Assembly (NCBI GenBank): GCA_012270965.1
Contig: JAAXHJ010000070.1
Coordinates: 1-64,000 of the forward strand
Length of the DNA: 64,000 bases
Source: Candidatus Palauibacter poriticola
Lineage (GTDB): Bacteria; Gemmatimonadota; Gemmatimonadetes; Palauibacterales; Palauibacteraceae
Direction: 5' to 3'
Below the pieces are notes generated by a model. The model had not been told where the DNA came from. It did not search any database and worked only from the letters and a program-made list of their open reading frames with translations. Position numbers and translations under genes: made by a program. This document shows, piece by piece, positions 1-8,074 of this stretch; position 1 is the stretch's first letter, and each line of letters opens with the position of its first letter.

Positions 1-141
1 GCAGAAGATGCACGTCGTATACATTCGTCTTGTCGATCTCGTCGCTGGGCAGCGGAGGGTTGAAGACCGCGAGATCCGGCCGCCGGTCCCCAATGTTGCG
101 GACCGGCTCGGTCGGGGGTACCCGCGACCGAGGCCACTTCA
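1..141 (-). CDS. Possible 3' part of an unidentified protein, cut by the left edge
   Basis: One minus-strand frame is open across this stretch and reads smoothly (it includes 'RNIGDRRPDLAVFNPP' and 'DEIDKTNVYDVHLL'), with G or C at most third codon positions, as in the clear genes of the window. The plus-strand frames here have a poorer third-position bias. I see no ATG or GTG start in this frame, and upstream lies the low-complexity 22-bp repeat, so the N-terminus cannot be placed. The family is not recognised. It could be the end of an exported repeat or propeller protein, but it may also be non-coding. Confidence 0.3.
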
Positions 142-150
142 GCGCCTCCC

Positions 151-259
151 GTGTCGCCCGCCGCCGCGCCCGTGTCGCCCCGCCGCCGCGCCCGTGTCGC
201 CCCGCCGCCGCGCCCGTGTCGCCCCGCCGCCGCGCCCGTGTCGCCCCGCCGCCGCAGCC
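151..259. repeat. 22-bp GC-rich tandem repeat, about 5 copies
   Basis: The phrase 'gtgtcgccccgccgccg' recurs at 151, 172, 194, 216 and 238, so the unit is 22 bp (the first copy is 21 bp). Degenerate copies with 'gtgacg', 'gtgattcc' and 'gagacgcc' continue to about 345. All six frames are open through it, which creates spurious Pro/Arg/Ala-rich frames. It lies between the left-edge fragment and the PadR promoter. Confidence 0.85.
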
Positions 260-379
260 CGTGACGCCCGCCGGCGCAGCCCGTGATTCCTGCCGCCGCG
301 CCCGAGACGCCCACCGGCGCAGCCCGTGCCGCCGCGCCCGCGACGCCCCGTCCGGGATCGTCTTCGTATACAGATTTGC

Positions 380-402
380 GATATAAAGACGATCTTTATA
401 TC
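380..402. promoter_or_regulatory. Perfect 23-bp palindrome, candidate PadR operator/promoter
   Basis: The arms 'gatataaaga' (380-389) and 'tctttatatc' (393-402) are exact reverse complements around a 3-bp centre 'cga'. This AT-rich island stands out in very GC-rich DNA and lies 52 bp before the padR start. PadR regulators bind dyad-symmetric sites and commonly control their own operon, so this is the expected operator; the TATA-like arms may also contain the -10 element. The binding is inferred. Confidence 0.7.
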
Positions 403-453
403 ATGCCTCGGCGGTCGGTTCGTGATGGACGTGGTCCCTTGACGTGGAGATGG

Positions 454-783
454 ATGGTGCGGGTCACGCTCTCGAAGCGAATCAACGAGCTGCTCGTGCT
501 CGCGGTCTTGGAGCGAGGACCCGCGCACGGCTACCAGATTGCGCTCTCCGTGGAGGAACGGACGGGGGGCGCCTTCTCGTTTCGACACGGGACGCTATAC
601 CCCATTCTGCACCGGCTCGAGACGGACGGGCACGTGCGCGGCAAGTGGGACGGGGAGGGCCGGCGGCGGAAGACGTACGAACTCACCGACGCTGGTCGAG
701 CCGAGTTGACGGCGGGGGCGGCGCAACTCGAGCGGCAGTTTCGCGTGCTGCTCGAACTCTTCGGGGGAACCCATGCGGCCTGA
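454..783 (+). CDS. PadR family transcriptional regulator
   Basis: This 109-residue protein is the usual size of a minimal PadR regulator. It has the winged-helix pattern of the family: 'INELLVLAVLERGPAHGY' as the first helices, then 'FSFRHGTLYPILHRLE' (the 'gtLYpiLhrLe' signature), then a wing with 'RRRKTYELTDAGR'. PadR proteins are mostly repressors that respond to small ligands or envelope stress. I chose the ATG at 454 because 'ggag' lies about 5 bp upstream and the homologous region starts here; an earlier in-frame ATG at 403 abuts the palindrome. The next gene overlaps the stop by 11 bp, so the two are translationally coupled. PadR genes next to small membrane proteins are common in Gemmatimonadota and Acidobacteriota (general knowledge). 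Confidence 0.92.
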   Translation: MVRVTLSKRINELLVLAVLERGPAHGYQIALSVEERTGGAFSFRHGTLYPILHRLETDGHVRGKWDGEGRRRKTYELTDAGRAELTAGAAQLERQFRVLLELFGGTHAA

Positions 784-1537
784 ACACCCCCTGGCCGGCC
801 TCGAACGGAATCTTACGGTGTCGCCGCGCCGCCGCCTCGATCTGCTGGAGGAAGTCGACGCCGACGCGGAGGCGCTGCAGGCGGAACTGGAGCGTCGCGG
901 ATACGGACCCGCGCAGGCGCGCCGCGCCGCCCTCCGCCGGATCGTCCCCGGCACGGAGACGCTTGCGCAGCTCGAAGCGCAGCATGGGCCCCCTCTGGGC
1001 CGCTGGGCGCGGGGAGCGGGGTGGATCGACCGGGCGGAACGTCTCGGCATCTTCGTGGCCACGGGCTTGGCCGGGGCGGTCGCGTGCATCGGGATCGCTG
1101 GGTCGGGCCCACTCGGCTCAGCGGCGGTCCTCGCTTGGCCCCAGGTCCTCGTGGTCGCCCTTCTCGCCGCGAACTGGACCCGAGCCGCCAAGCGTCTCTG
1201 GATCGATGGCGACCTGCGGCCGGAACCGCGACGCCGGTTGTGGGAGCGGCAGCTCGGGCTCATCGTGCTCGCCGTCGCCCTCGGGGCGCTGGGCGCCGCC
1301 CGGGAGGGATACGCCGCCTTCGGAGCGCTCGAAGCCGAAGGCTTCGCGGCGCCCGCCATGTGGGACGCCATTCGCCGCTTCGTTTCCTTCGCCGCGCTCG
1401 GGTTGAGTGCGGCCATCTTCGGACTCTTCGGCTGGCTCGCGATCACCCCGCGCCTGATCGACGACGAGACGATGGAGCACCGCATATCGGCCTTCTTCGC
1501 CTCGCGGCCCTCATCCACCTCACCAAGACGGAGGTAA
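773..1537 (+). CDS. PadR-linked integral membrane protein, hypothetical
   Basis: The 254-residue protein has a soluble N-terminal helical region of about 75 residues ('RRRLDLLEEVDADAEALQAE' and 'ARRAALRRIVPG'), resembling the short prefix domains often paired with PadR regulators. About four hydrophobic segments follow, at roughly residues 88-110, 113-135, 160-180 and 200-222. There is no catalytic motif. It overlaps the padR stop by 11 bp and is followed 2 bp later by a MotA/TolQ-like gene, so the three probably form one PadR-regulated operon. A role in envelope sensing or transport is a guess from context. Confidence 0.75.
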   Translation: MRPEHPLAGLERNLTVSPRRRLDLLEEVDADAEALQAELERRGYGPAQARRAALRRIVPGTETLAQLEAQHGPPLGRWARGAGWIDRAERLGIFVATGLAGAVACIGIAGSGPLGSAAVLAWPQVLVVALLAANWTRAAKRLWIDGDLRPEPRRRLWERQLGLIVLAVALGALGAAREGYAAFGALEAEGFAAPAMWDAIRRFVSFAALGLSAAIFGLFGWLAITPRLIDDETMEHRISAFFASRPSSTSPRRR

Positions 1538-1539
1538 CG

Positions 1540-1911
1540 ATGTCCTTCCTCGAATCACTCGGGTTCATCCAGTATCCGATCTGGATCGTCCTCATCCTGA
1601 TGCTCGTACAGATCGGGCGCGCGACGCTCGACCAGTTTCGGTCGGCCGGTGCGCCGGCGGCGGATCTGCGCATCCATTCCATCTTGGTTCTGGGTGCCCT
1701 AGCCGCGTGCCTCGGCGTCCTCGGATCGCTGGTCGGCGTCTGGGTGGCGGCGGAAGCCATCTCGCGGGCGGGGGAGGTAAACGCGGGGCTGGCGTGGGGC
1801 GGGATCCAAGTCGCCCTGGGCTCGTCCATCGTCGGTTTCCTGATCCTCGGCGTGGCGTCGATCGCCTGGCTCGCGCTGCAGTACGCGAGCGGCCGGCGGG
1901 ATGCGGCGTAA
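1540..1911 (+). CDS. Small MotA/TolQ/ExbB-like membrane protein
   Basis: The 123-residue protein has three hydrophobic segments: residues 9-26, about 48-70 ('LGALAACLGVLGSLVGVWVA') and about 85-112. The second and third resemble the paired helices of MotA/TolQ/ExbB proton-channel proteins, including the Gly-rich 'GSLVG' and 'GSSIVGFLILG' stretches. It is much shorter than usual and no ExbD/MotB partner is adjacent, so channel function is uncertain. The ATG follows a strong ribosome site ('ggaggtaacg'). It sits 2 bp after the PadR-linked membrane gene, and its stop overlaps the next start. Confidence 0.65.
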   Translation: MSFLESLGFIQYPIWIVLILMLVQIGRATLDQFRSAGAPAADLRIHSILVLGALAACLGVLGSLVGVWVAAEAISRAGEVNAGLAWGGIQVALGSSIVGFLILGVASIAWLALQYASGRRDAA

Positions 1912-4087
1912 CGCGCCCATGCGGCCTCCGACGCTCGTCGCCGCCGGTCTCCTCCTTGCGACCGGCGCCTGCGCCCCGGGGCCGGAGGAGGGTCTCGGGG
2001 GCCACTCGCCCCGCGACTCGGCAGGGGTGGCGATTTCCGACAACGAGTCCGCCGACGCGCCGTTCGCGGGCGGGGCGGTGCACATCGCCGATCTCACGAC
2101 CCCGGACAGCGCGCTCACGGCGCTCCCCTGGGGCGTGGTCGCGGATCCGGCGGCCGAACGCATCTACGTCGCGGACATGACGGGCGCGCGGGTCGCCGTG
2201 TTCGACGGCGCGGGGGCCTTCGTGGAGGCATTGGGACGGGCGGGAGAGGGTCCGGGCGAGTTTCGTGGGGTGTCCGCGCTGACGCTGGCGCCGGAGGGGA
2301 CGCTCGTGGCGCTCGACGCGAGACGGGGGGTGCTCAGCCGCTGGTCCCGGGACGGAGAGTTCGCGGGGGAGGAGCGGCTTCCGGCGAGCTACTGGGGACC
2401 CGGGTTCGCGGTCGGCGAGGGCGGGGCGGCGGAATGGTTCGCGACCGTGGGTTCGGCCACGGCGGACATGTCGATGGACCAAACGCTGGCGGTGCACACC
2501 TCGCGCGGAGCCGAACCGGTCCACGTCGTGCGGCGGGAACTGTCGCTCATGGAACTGCCGTGCGCGTCCATGCCCGCCCCGAAGGTGTTCGCGCCGGACG
2601 TGGTGTGGGCGAGCCGCGGCGACACGCTCTGGTTCGTGAACGGGGACGGGTTCCGGATCGACGGCTACGCGCGGGGAGCGGTCTTCGCCAGCGTGCGGCG
2701 TGCGGCGGCCCCGGCGATCCCCGTCACGCGTGAGATGGCGATGGCGTCGCTCTCGTTCGGCCCGGGCCCGTACGGGAGCCTCATGCGGCAGTGCGGAGTA
2801 ACGGCCGGGAAAGTGGTCGACGCCACCGGGTACGAGGAGGTGCTGTCGCCCATCGTCGGCTTCACGCCCGATCCGGAGGGAGGGAGGTGGGTGTCGCGGC
2901 GGACGGGTGGCCTTATTCCAGAGGTCATCGACGTGATGGGAGCCGGAGGCGGATACCAGGGGACGCTCGACATCCCCGCCATCCCCGTCGGATTCGCGTC
3001 GCCGTCGCGGCTGGTCGCGGTGCGGCCGGTGCTGGAGACGGGGGAGATCCGGGTGTCGCTCTATGAAGTCGGGACGGACGCGGCGGTGGCGGGCGGATCG
3101 GGTGGCCGCGACGGCCGCGGGCTCGCCGGGGGGAGCCCGCCCCCTCGGATCGGGTCGGTCCTGCGTGGCGGGTCCAGACAATCGTCCGCCGCCGCGGCGG
3201 CGGCCCCGCCCCGGCGTCCCCCGGAGCCCAACCCGGCGGGCCTGCGCGAGTTCAGTGACTGCGACCTCTGTCCCATCATGGTGGAAATGCCGCCGGGCGG
3301 GTTCGTGATGGGACGGGCCGAGGGCGAGGACCGGCGTCTGGGGCTGGACAGGGAGCCGGATCGGCCGGAGTTCAGCCGGGAGCGGGAGCGTCCCCGCGTG
3401 CAGATCGAGTTCGGACACCGGTTCGCCATCGGCAAGTACGAAGTGACGTTCGACGAGTGGGACCGCTGCGTGGCGGCCGGGGGATGCGACTACCGGCCCA
3501 CGGACAGGGGATGGGGACGGGGCGGCCGTCCCGTGATCCACGTCTCCTATCTCGACGCCGAGATGTACCTCGCCTGGCTGGCGGAGGTGACCGCCCGCCC
3601 GTACCGGCTGCCGAGCAGCGCCGAGTGGGAATACGCCGCCCGCGCCGGGACGACGACCGCCCGCTGGTGGGGAGACGAGGTCGGGCGCGGACACGCGGTG
3701 TGCGAGGAATGCGGACTCGAATGGGAGGTGGGGTCGACCGCGCCCGCGGGATCGCTGCCGCCGAATCCGTGGGGGTTGCACGACATGCTCGGCAACGTGT
3801 CCGAACTCGCGGCCGACTGCTGGACCGCTACCTACGAAGAGGTTCCTGCCGACGGCTCGCCGGTCCGCGAAGCGTCCCGTCACTGGAGCGAGGGCCGCTG
3901 CCTGCGCCCCACCTGGCGGGGCGGCGCGTTCAGCTACTTCCGCTGGACCGTGCGCTCGGCGTGGCGCAGCGGCGGCAGCATTCTGGCCACCGCCGAAGAG
4001 CGCCACGCCCACCCCCAGGTCGGCGGCGGCACAGGCTTCCGCGTCGCCCTCACCCTCGACGCGGCACCGCCGGGCGCCGCCCGTTAA
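1901..4087 (+). CDS. Lipoprotein with N-terminal six-bladed propeller fused to a C-terminal SUMF/FGE-type domain
   Basis: The 728-residue protein starts with a lipoprotein signal ('LLLATGACAPG'). Residues about 30-400 read as a six-bladed beta-propeller ('GVVADPAAERIYVADMTGAR', 'EGPGEFRGVSALTLAPEGTL'), of the type abundant in Gemmatimonadota. A low-complexity Gly/Ser/Pro/Ala linker (about 400-445) leads to a formylglycine-generating-enzyme fold: 'MPPGGFVMG', 'FAIGKYEVTFDEWDRCV', 'YRLPSSAEWEYAARAGTTT', 'WGLHDMLGNVSELAADCW', 'GGTGFRVAL'. The tail where true FGE carries its copper-binding cysteines reads 'RGGAFSYFRWTVRSAWRSGG' and has no cysteine, so formylglycine synthesis is unlikely; a binding role is more plausible. 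An in-frame ATG at 1919 is an alternative start. The fusion of the two domains is unusual. Confidence 0.85.
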   Translation: MRRNAPMRPPTLVAAGLLLATGACAPGPEEGLGGHSPRDSAGVAISDNESADAPFAGGAVHIADLTTPDSALTALPWGVVADPAAERIYVADMTGARVAVFDGAGAFVEALGRAGEGPGEFRGVSALTLAPEGTLVALDARRGVLSRWSRDGEFAGEERLPASYWGPGFAVGEGGAAEWFATVGSATADMSMDQTLAVHTSRGAEPVHVVRRELSLMELPCASMPAPKVFAPDVVWASRGDTLWFVNGDGFRIDGYARGAVFASVRRAAAPAIPVTREMAMASLSFGPGPYGSLMRQCGVTAGKVVDATGYEEVLSPIVGFTPDPEGGRWVSRRTGGLIPEVIDVMGAGGGYQGTLDIPAIPVGFASPSRLVAVRPVLETGEIRVSLYEVGTDAAVAGGSGGRDGRGLAGGSPPPRIGSVLRGGSRQSSAAAAAAPPRRPPEPNPAGLREFSDCDLCPIMVEMPPGGFVMGRAEGEDRRLGLDREPDRPEFSRERERPRVQIEFGHRFAIGKYEVTFDEWDRCVAAGGCDYRPTDRGWGRGGRPVIHVSYLDAEMYLAWLAEVTARPYRLPSSAEWEYAARAGTTTARWWGDEVGRGHAVCEECGLEWEVGSTAPAGSLPPNPWGLHDMLGNVSELAADCWTATYEEVPADGSPVREASRHWSEGRCLRPTWRGGAFSYFRWTVRSAWRSGGSILATAEERHAHPQVGGGTGFRVALTLDAAPPGAAR

Positions 4088-4236
4088 CCACTCCCTGCGA
4101 CTCCCGCACCCGGCCCTGTTGCCCCGGCCCCGCGGCCCGTTCTAGACTGAATCCCCCCGGCCGACGGGCGGCCGGATGAGTCCCGTTCCGGGAGCTCCGC
4201 CGGCGCCTCCGCCGGCACAGGATCAGGAGTGGCCGC

Positions 4237-4704
4237 ATGAAGCGCGTCTCCATGACCGTGAACGGCGTCCGACACGAAGCGGATGTCGAGTCCCGCACCC
4301 TCCTCGTTCATTTCATCCGCGAACAACTCGAGCTGACCGGCACCAACGTGGGCTGCGACACGTCCTCGTGCGGCGCCTGCACGATTCTGATGAACGGTCA
4401 GTCGGTGAAGTCGTGTACCGTGCTCGCCGTCCAGGCGGACGGGGCGGCCGTGACCACCGTCGAGGGGCTCGCGAGCAACGGCGACTGGCACCCGGTCCAG
4501 AAGGCGTTCCACGAGAACCACGGCCTGCAGTGCGGGTTCTGTACGCCGGGGATGATGATGGCCGCGGTGGGATACCTGGATGAGAACCCGGCCCCGACGG
4601 AGGAGGAGGTCCGGCTCGCGCTGGAGGGCAACCTCTGCCGGTGCACCGGCTACCACAACATCGTCAAGGCGGTGCTCGCGGCCGCCGACGACATGGGCTC
4701 TTAG
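4237..4704 (+). CDS. (2Fe-2S)-binding small subunit of a molybdenum hydroxylase
   Basis: The 155-residue size is typical. The N-terminal plant-type ferredoxin cluster is seen in '[15 protein letters not shown]' and 'KSC'. The C-terminal helical cluster is seen in '[10 protein letters not shown]' and '[12 protein letters not shown]'. It passes electrons from the molybdopterin subunit to the FAD subunit. It is the first gene of a small-large-medium operon whose large subunit starts 15 bp later. The ATG follows 'aggag' by 7 bp. A GC-rich hairpin (7-bp stem, 4199-4216) lies just upstream of the ribosome site and might affect translation, but this is only an observation. Confidence 0.95.
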   Translation: MKRVSMTVNGVRHEADVESRTLLVHFIREQLELTGTNVGCDTSSCGACTILMNGQSVKSCTVLAVQADGAAVTTVEGLASNGDWHPVQKAFHENHGLQCGFCTPGMMMAAVGYLDENPAPTEEEVRLALEGNLCRCTGYHNIVKAVLAAADDMGS

Positions 4705-4719
4705 GCGAGGAGAGAGAAC

Positions 4720-7086
4720 GTGGCGACGGCTGAGAAATACGTCGGCGGCGGGGTTCCCCGGAAAGAGGATCCCAAGCTTCTCACGGGGCAGGGCCAGTTT
4801 CTGGAAGGTCTCACGCTACCCGGCATGCTTCATGCGGCGCTCGTGCGGAGCCCGCACGGTTCGGCCCGCATCAACTCGGTGGATGTCTCCGCCGCCGCGG
4901 CCGCGGAGGGCGTCGTGGCCGCGCTCAGTGGGGCCGACCTCGCCGACGAATGGGCTGCGGGACTGCCCATGGCGTGGCCCGTGACCGACGACATCAGGAT
5001 CCCCGACCACTGGCCGGTGGCGCAGGATGTGGTGCGCTACGTGGGCGACGCGGTGGCGGTCGTGGTCGCGACGAGCCGCAACGCGGCGCTCGACGCGGCG
5101 GAGCTGGTGGAGGTCGACTACGAGGTGCTGGAGGCGGTCGTGGACGTGGAGGCGGCGCTGGCCGACGGCGCGCCGCGCGTGCACGAGTCGTTCGATGACA
5201 ACAAGAGCTACACTTGGGCGCTGACCAACGGTGACGTGGACGCGGCCTTTGCGAAGGCGGATGTCGTGGTCGCCGAGCGCTACACGCAGCCGCGGCTGAT
5301 CCCGAACGCGATGGAGCCGCGCGCCGTCGTCGCGCAGTCCGTCCCCTCGACGGGCGACTTCACGGTGTGGTCCACGACGCAGATCCCACATGTGGCGAAG
5401 GTCCTGTTCGCGCTCACCCTCGGCATCCCCGAGGGCCAGATCCGGGTCATTGCGCCTCCCGACGTGGGCGGCGGCTTCGGATCGAAGCTGAACGTGTACG
5501 CGGAAGAGGCACTCTGCATCGCCCTCGCGCGCCGCCTGGGCAAGCCGGTCAAATGGGTGGCGGGCCGGAGCGAGGGATACCTCGCCACGATCCACGGCCG
5601 GGACCAGGTCCAGGAGATCGAGATCGCGGCGACCTCCGACGGCAAGATTCTCGGATACCGCGTCCACATCCTCGCGGCCATGGGCGCCTACCTGCAGCTC
5701 GTGGCGCCGGGGGTCCCGCTCCTGGGCGCCTTCCTCTACTGCGGCTGCTACGGCGGAGAGGCGTATCACTTCGAGTGTACCGGCGTGTTCACGAACACGA
5801 CCCCGACGGACGCCTACCGGGGCGCCGGCCGGCCCGAGGCCACCTACGCCATCGAGCGGGTGATCGACGCGCTCGCGCGCGAAGTCGGCGTGGACGCGGC
5901 GGAGATTCGGCGCCGCAACTTCCTCCCGGCCGGTGACATGGTGCAGAGCCCGGGCGGCCTCGCCTTCGACTCGGCCGACTACGAGCCCGCGCTCGACCGG
6001 GCGCTGGAACTGCTGGACTACGACGGGTTCCGGAGCGACCAGGCGGAGCGCAGAGCCGGGGGTGGCCGCAGGCAGACCGGCGTCGGGTTCTCCTCCTACG
6101 TGGAGATCTGCGGACTCGCGCCCTCGCAGGTGCTCGCCTCGCTCAAGTACGGCGCCGGCGGCTGGGACGCGGCGACGGTGCGCATGCTGCCGACCGGTAA
6201 GGCGGAGGTCGTGACGGGCAGCTCGCCGCACGGGCAGGGGCACGTGACCTCCTGGTCGCAGATCGCGGCGGACGCCCTCGGGATTCCGTACGAGGACGTC
6301 ACGGTCCTCCACGGCGACACGCACGTGGCGCCGCACGGGATGAACACCTATGGGAGCCGCAGCCTCGCGGTGGCGGGCGTCGCGGTGCACAACGCGTGCG
6401 GCCGGGTCGTTGACAAGGCGAGAGGGCTCGCGGCGCACCTGCTCGAAGTGGCGCCGGAGGACTTGGAGTACGAGGCGGGGACCTTCTCGGTGAAGGGGGT
6501 GCCCGACCGCACGAAGTCGATGCCGGAACTCGCGTTCGCGGCGTGGACGGCCCACAGCCTGCCGGAGGACTCCGAGCCCGGGCTCGAGGCGAGCTGCGTG
6601 TACGATCCGCCGAACTTCACCTTCCCCTTCGGCACACACGTGGCCGTCGTCGAGGTGGATACGGAGACCGGTGCCGTGGATCTCGTCCGCTACATCGCGG
6701 TGGACGACTGCGGGCCAGTGATCAACCCCGTCATCGTGGACGGGCAGGTACACGGCGGCGTGGCGCAGGGGATTGCGGCGGCGCTGTACGAGGAGGCGAC
6801 GTATGCGGAGGACGGGACGCTGGAGACGGCGTCGATGGTCAACTATCTCGTGCCGTCCGCGGCGGAGTTCCCGTCGTTCGAGACGGATCGAACCGTGACC
6901 CCGAGCACCTCGAACCCCATGGGGGTGAAGGGGATCGGCGAGGCGGGCACGATCGGGTCGGCCCCGGCGGTGATCAACGCGATCGTGGATGCGCTCTCGC
7001 ACCTCGGCGTGACGGACGTCCCGATGCCGGCGAGTCCGGAGCGGGTCTGGCGAGCGATTCGGGCGGCCCAGGGAGGTGAGGAATGA
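4720..7086 (+). CDS. Molybdopterin-binding large subunit, form II CO dehydrogenase/xanthine dehydrogenase family
   Basis: The 788-residue protein has the family's N-terminal domain ('GGGVPRKEDPKLLTGQG'), the 'PDVGGGFGSKL' motif and, at residues 365-371, 'AYRGAGR'. That heptad is the active-site signature of form II enzymes; true CO-oxidising form I enzymes have 'AYxCSFR'. So CO need not be the substrate: aldehydes, purines or other heterocycles are as likely. The catalytic Glu is in 'GIGEAGTIG' at about residue 741. The GTG start follows 'gaggagagag'. The next gene overlaps by the 'ATGA' at 7083-7086, indicating coupled translation of the alpha-beta-gamma subunits. Confidence 0.93.
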   Translation: MATAEKYVGGGVPRKEDPKLLTGQGQFLEGLTLPGMLHAALVRSPHGSARINSVDVSAAAAAEGVVAALSGADLADEWAAGLPMAWPVTDDIRIPDHWPVAQDVVRYVGDAVAVVVATSRNAALDAAELVEVDYEVLEAVVDVEAALADGAPRVHESFDDNKSYTWALTNGDVDAAFAKADVVVAERYTQPRLIPNAMEPRAVVAQSVPSTGDFTVWSTTQIPHVAKVLFALTLGIPEGQIRVIAPPDVGGGFGSKLNVYAEEALCIALARRLGKPVKWVAGRSEGYLATIHGRDQVQEIEIAATSDGKILGYRVHILAAMGAYLQLVAPGVPLLGAFLYCGCYGGEAYHFECTGVFTNTTPTDAYRGAGRPEATYAIERVIDALAREVGVDAAEIRRRNFLPAGDMVQSPGGLAFDSADYEPALDRALELLDYDGFRSDQAERRAGGGRRQTGVGFSSYVEICGLAPSQVLASLKYGAGGWDAATVRMLPTGKAEVVTGSSPHGQGHVTSWSQIAADALGIPYEDVTVLHGDTHVAPHGMNTYGSRSLAVAGVAVHNACGRVVDKARGLAAHLLEVAPEDLEYEAGTFSVKGVPDRTKSMPELAFAAWTAHSLPEDSEPGLEASCVYDPPNFTFPFGTHVAVVEVDTETGAVDLVRYIAVDDCGPVINPVIVDGQVHGGVAQGIAAALYEEATYAEDGTLETASMVNYLVPSAAEFPSFETDRTVTPSTSNPMGVKGIGEAGTIGSAPAVINAIVDALSHLGVTDVPMPASPERVWRAIRAAQGGEE

Positions 7087-7952
7087 TTCCCGCGTCTTTC
7101 GACTACGAGCGCGCATCGTCTCTCGATGAGGCGCTGAGCCTGCTCGCCCAGGGCGGCGAGGACGCGCGGCCGCTTGCCGGCGGACACTCGCTGCTCCCGC
7201 TCATGCGGCTGCGACTCGCGCGGCCCTCGCTGCTCGTCGATATCGGCGGTCTCGAAGAGCTGCGCGGCGTGCGTTCGGATGGGGACTCGGTCGTCATCGG
7301 CGCCCTGACGACGCATCACGAAGTGGCCGGCGCGTCCGAACTCACAGGCGGCAGCGGCCTCCTCGCGACGGTGGCGGAGGGGATCGGCGATCCTCAGGTC
7401 CGGCACCGCGGCACGCTCGGCGGCTCCGTCGCGCACGCGGATCCGGCCTCGGATCTACCGGCGGCGCTGCTCGCGCTCGATGCCGAGGTCACCCTCGCCG
7501 GGCGCGATGGCGAGCGCTCGGTCGCGGCGGCGGACTTCTTCGTCGGCCCGTTCATGTCGGCTGCGGCGGATGGGGAGATCGTGACGGGCGTCCGGGTGCC
7601 GAAGCGGGAGGGCTGGGGCAGCGCCTACCGGAAGTTCCAGCGCCGCGCGCAGGACTGGGCCATCGTCGGCGTGGCCGCGGTCGTGAACTGGACCGAGGAC
7701 GGCATCGCGGGTGCCGTGATCGGACTCACGAACATGGGCGGCACGCCACTGCGGGCACCGGGCGTCGAAGCGGCCTTGGCCGGTGCGTCCGAGAAGGCGC
7801 AGATCCTCGCGGCCGCGTCGAAGGTGTCGGAACTGGAGACGCCTCCGGCGGATGAGAACGCGAGTTCAGAGTACCGCCTCCACCTCGCGCAGGTGCTGAT
7901 CGCGCGCGCCGTGGCGGAGGCCGCCGGCTGCCCCGGGATGCAGCGAGACTAG
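7083..7952 (+). CDS. FAD-binding medium subunit of the molybdenum hydroxylase
   Basis: The 289-residue protein carries the two FAD-binding loops of the CoxM/XDH medium chain family: 'PLAGGHSLLPLMRLR' near residues 34-48 and 'GDPQVRHRGTLGGSVAHAD' near 102-120. The C-terminal CO-dehydrogenase-flavoprotein domain is present ('LTNMGGTPLRAPGVEAAL'). It accepts electrons from the FeS subunit and passes them to an external acceptor. It overlaps the large-subunit stop by 4 bp. It closes the operon; a tandem repeat follows before a gene on the other strand. Confidence 0.95.
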   Translation: MIPASFDYERASSLDEALSLLAQGGEDARPLAGGHSLLPLMRLRLARPSLLVDIGGLEELRGVRSDGDSVVIGALTTHHEVAGASELTGGSGLLATVAEGIGDPQVRHRGTLGGSVAHADPASDLPAALLALDAEVTLAGRDGERSVAAADFFVGPFMSAAADGEIVTGVRVPKREGWGSAYRKFQRRAQDWAIVGVAAVVNWTEDGIAGAVIGLTNMGGTPLRAPGVEAALAGASEKAQILAAASKVSELETPPADENASSEYRLHLAQVLIARAVAEAAGCPGMQRD

Positions 7953-7958
7953 AGACCG

Positions 7959-8060
7959 GTCGGCCAGCCGGGAGAAGTCGGTTCGCCAGCCGGGAGAAGT
8001 CGGCCCGCCGGCCGGGAGAAGTCGGCCCGCCGGCCGGGAGAAGTCGGTTCGCCAGCCGAG
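7959..8060. repeat. 22-bp tandem repeat, about 4.5 copies
   Basis: 'ggagaagtcgg' begins at 7971, 7993, 8015 and 8037, giving a 22-bp period. The variable part alternates between 'ttcgccagcc' and 'cccgccggcc'. It fills the space between two convergent stops, so it may also serve as a structured transcription boundary, though there is no T-run. The period equals that of the repeat at 151-259, but the sequence is different. Confidence 0.85.
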
Positions 8061-8074
8061 CGCCGGGCCCCCGG

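Noticed and set aside
151-345. Possible CRISPR array
   Set aside because: The units are directly adjacent with no unique spacers and there are no cas genes in the window.
1540-1911. A second Zorya or Tol/Exb motor
   Set aside because: The protein is only 123 residues, with no tail and no ExbD/MotB/OmpA partner next to it.
1592-4012. Long open frame on the minus strand
   Set aside because: It is the mirror of the propeller/SUMF gene; it has no recognisable domain and is Arg/His/Pro-rich, as expected for antisense reading of GC-rich genes.
3241-4087. Active formylglycine-generating enzyme
   Set aside because: The conserved C-terminal segment has no cysteines to bind copper and no sulfatase gene is nearby.
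4237-7952. Aerobic carbon monoxide dehydrogenase (form I)
   Set aside because: The active-site motif is AYRGAGR, not AYxCSFR.
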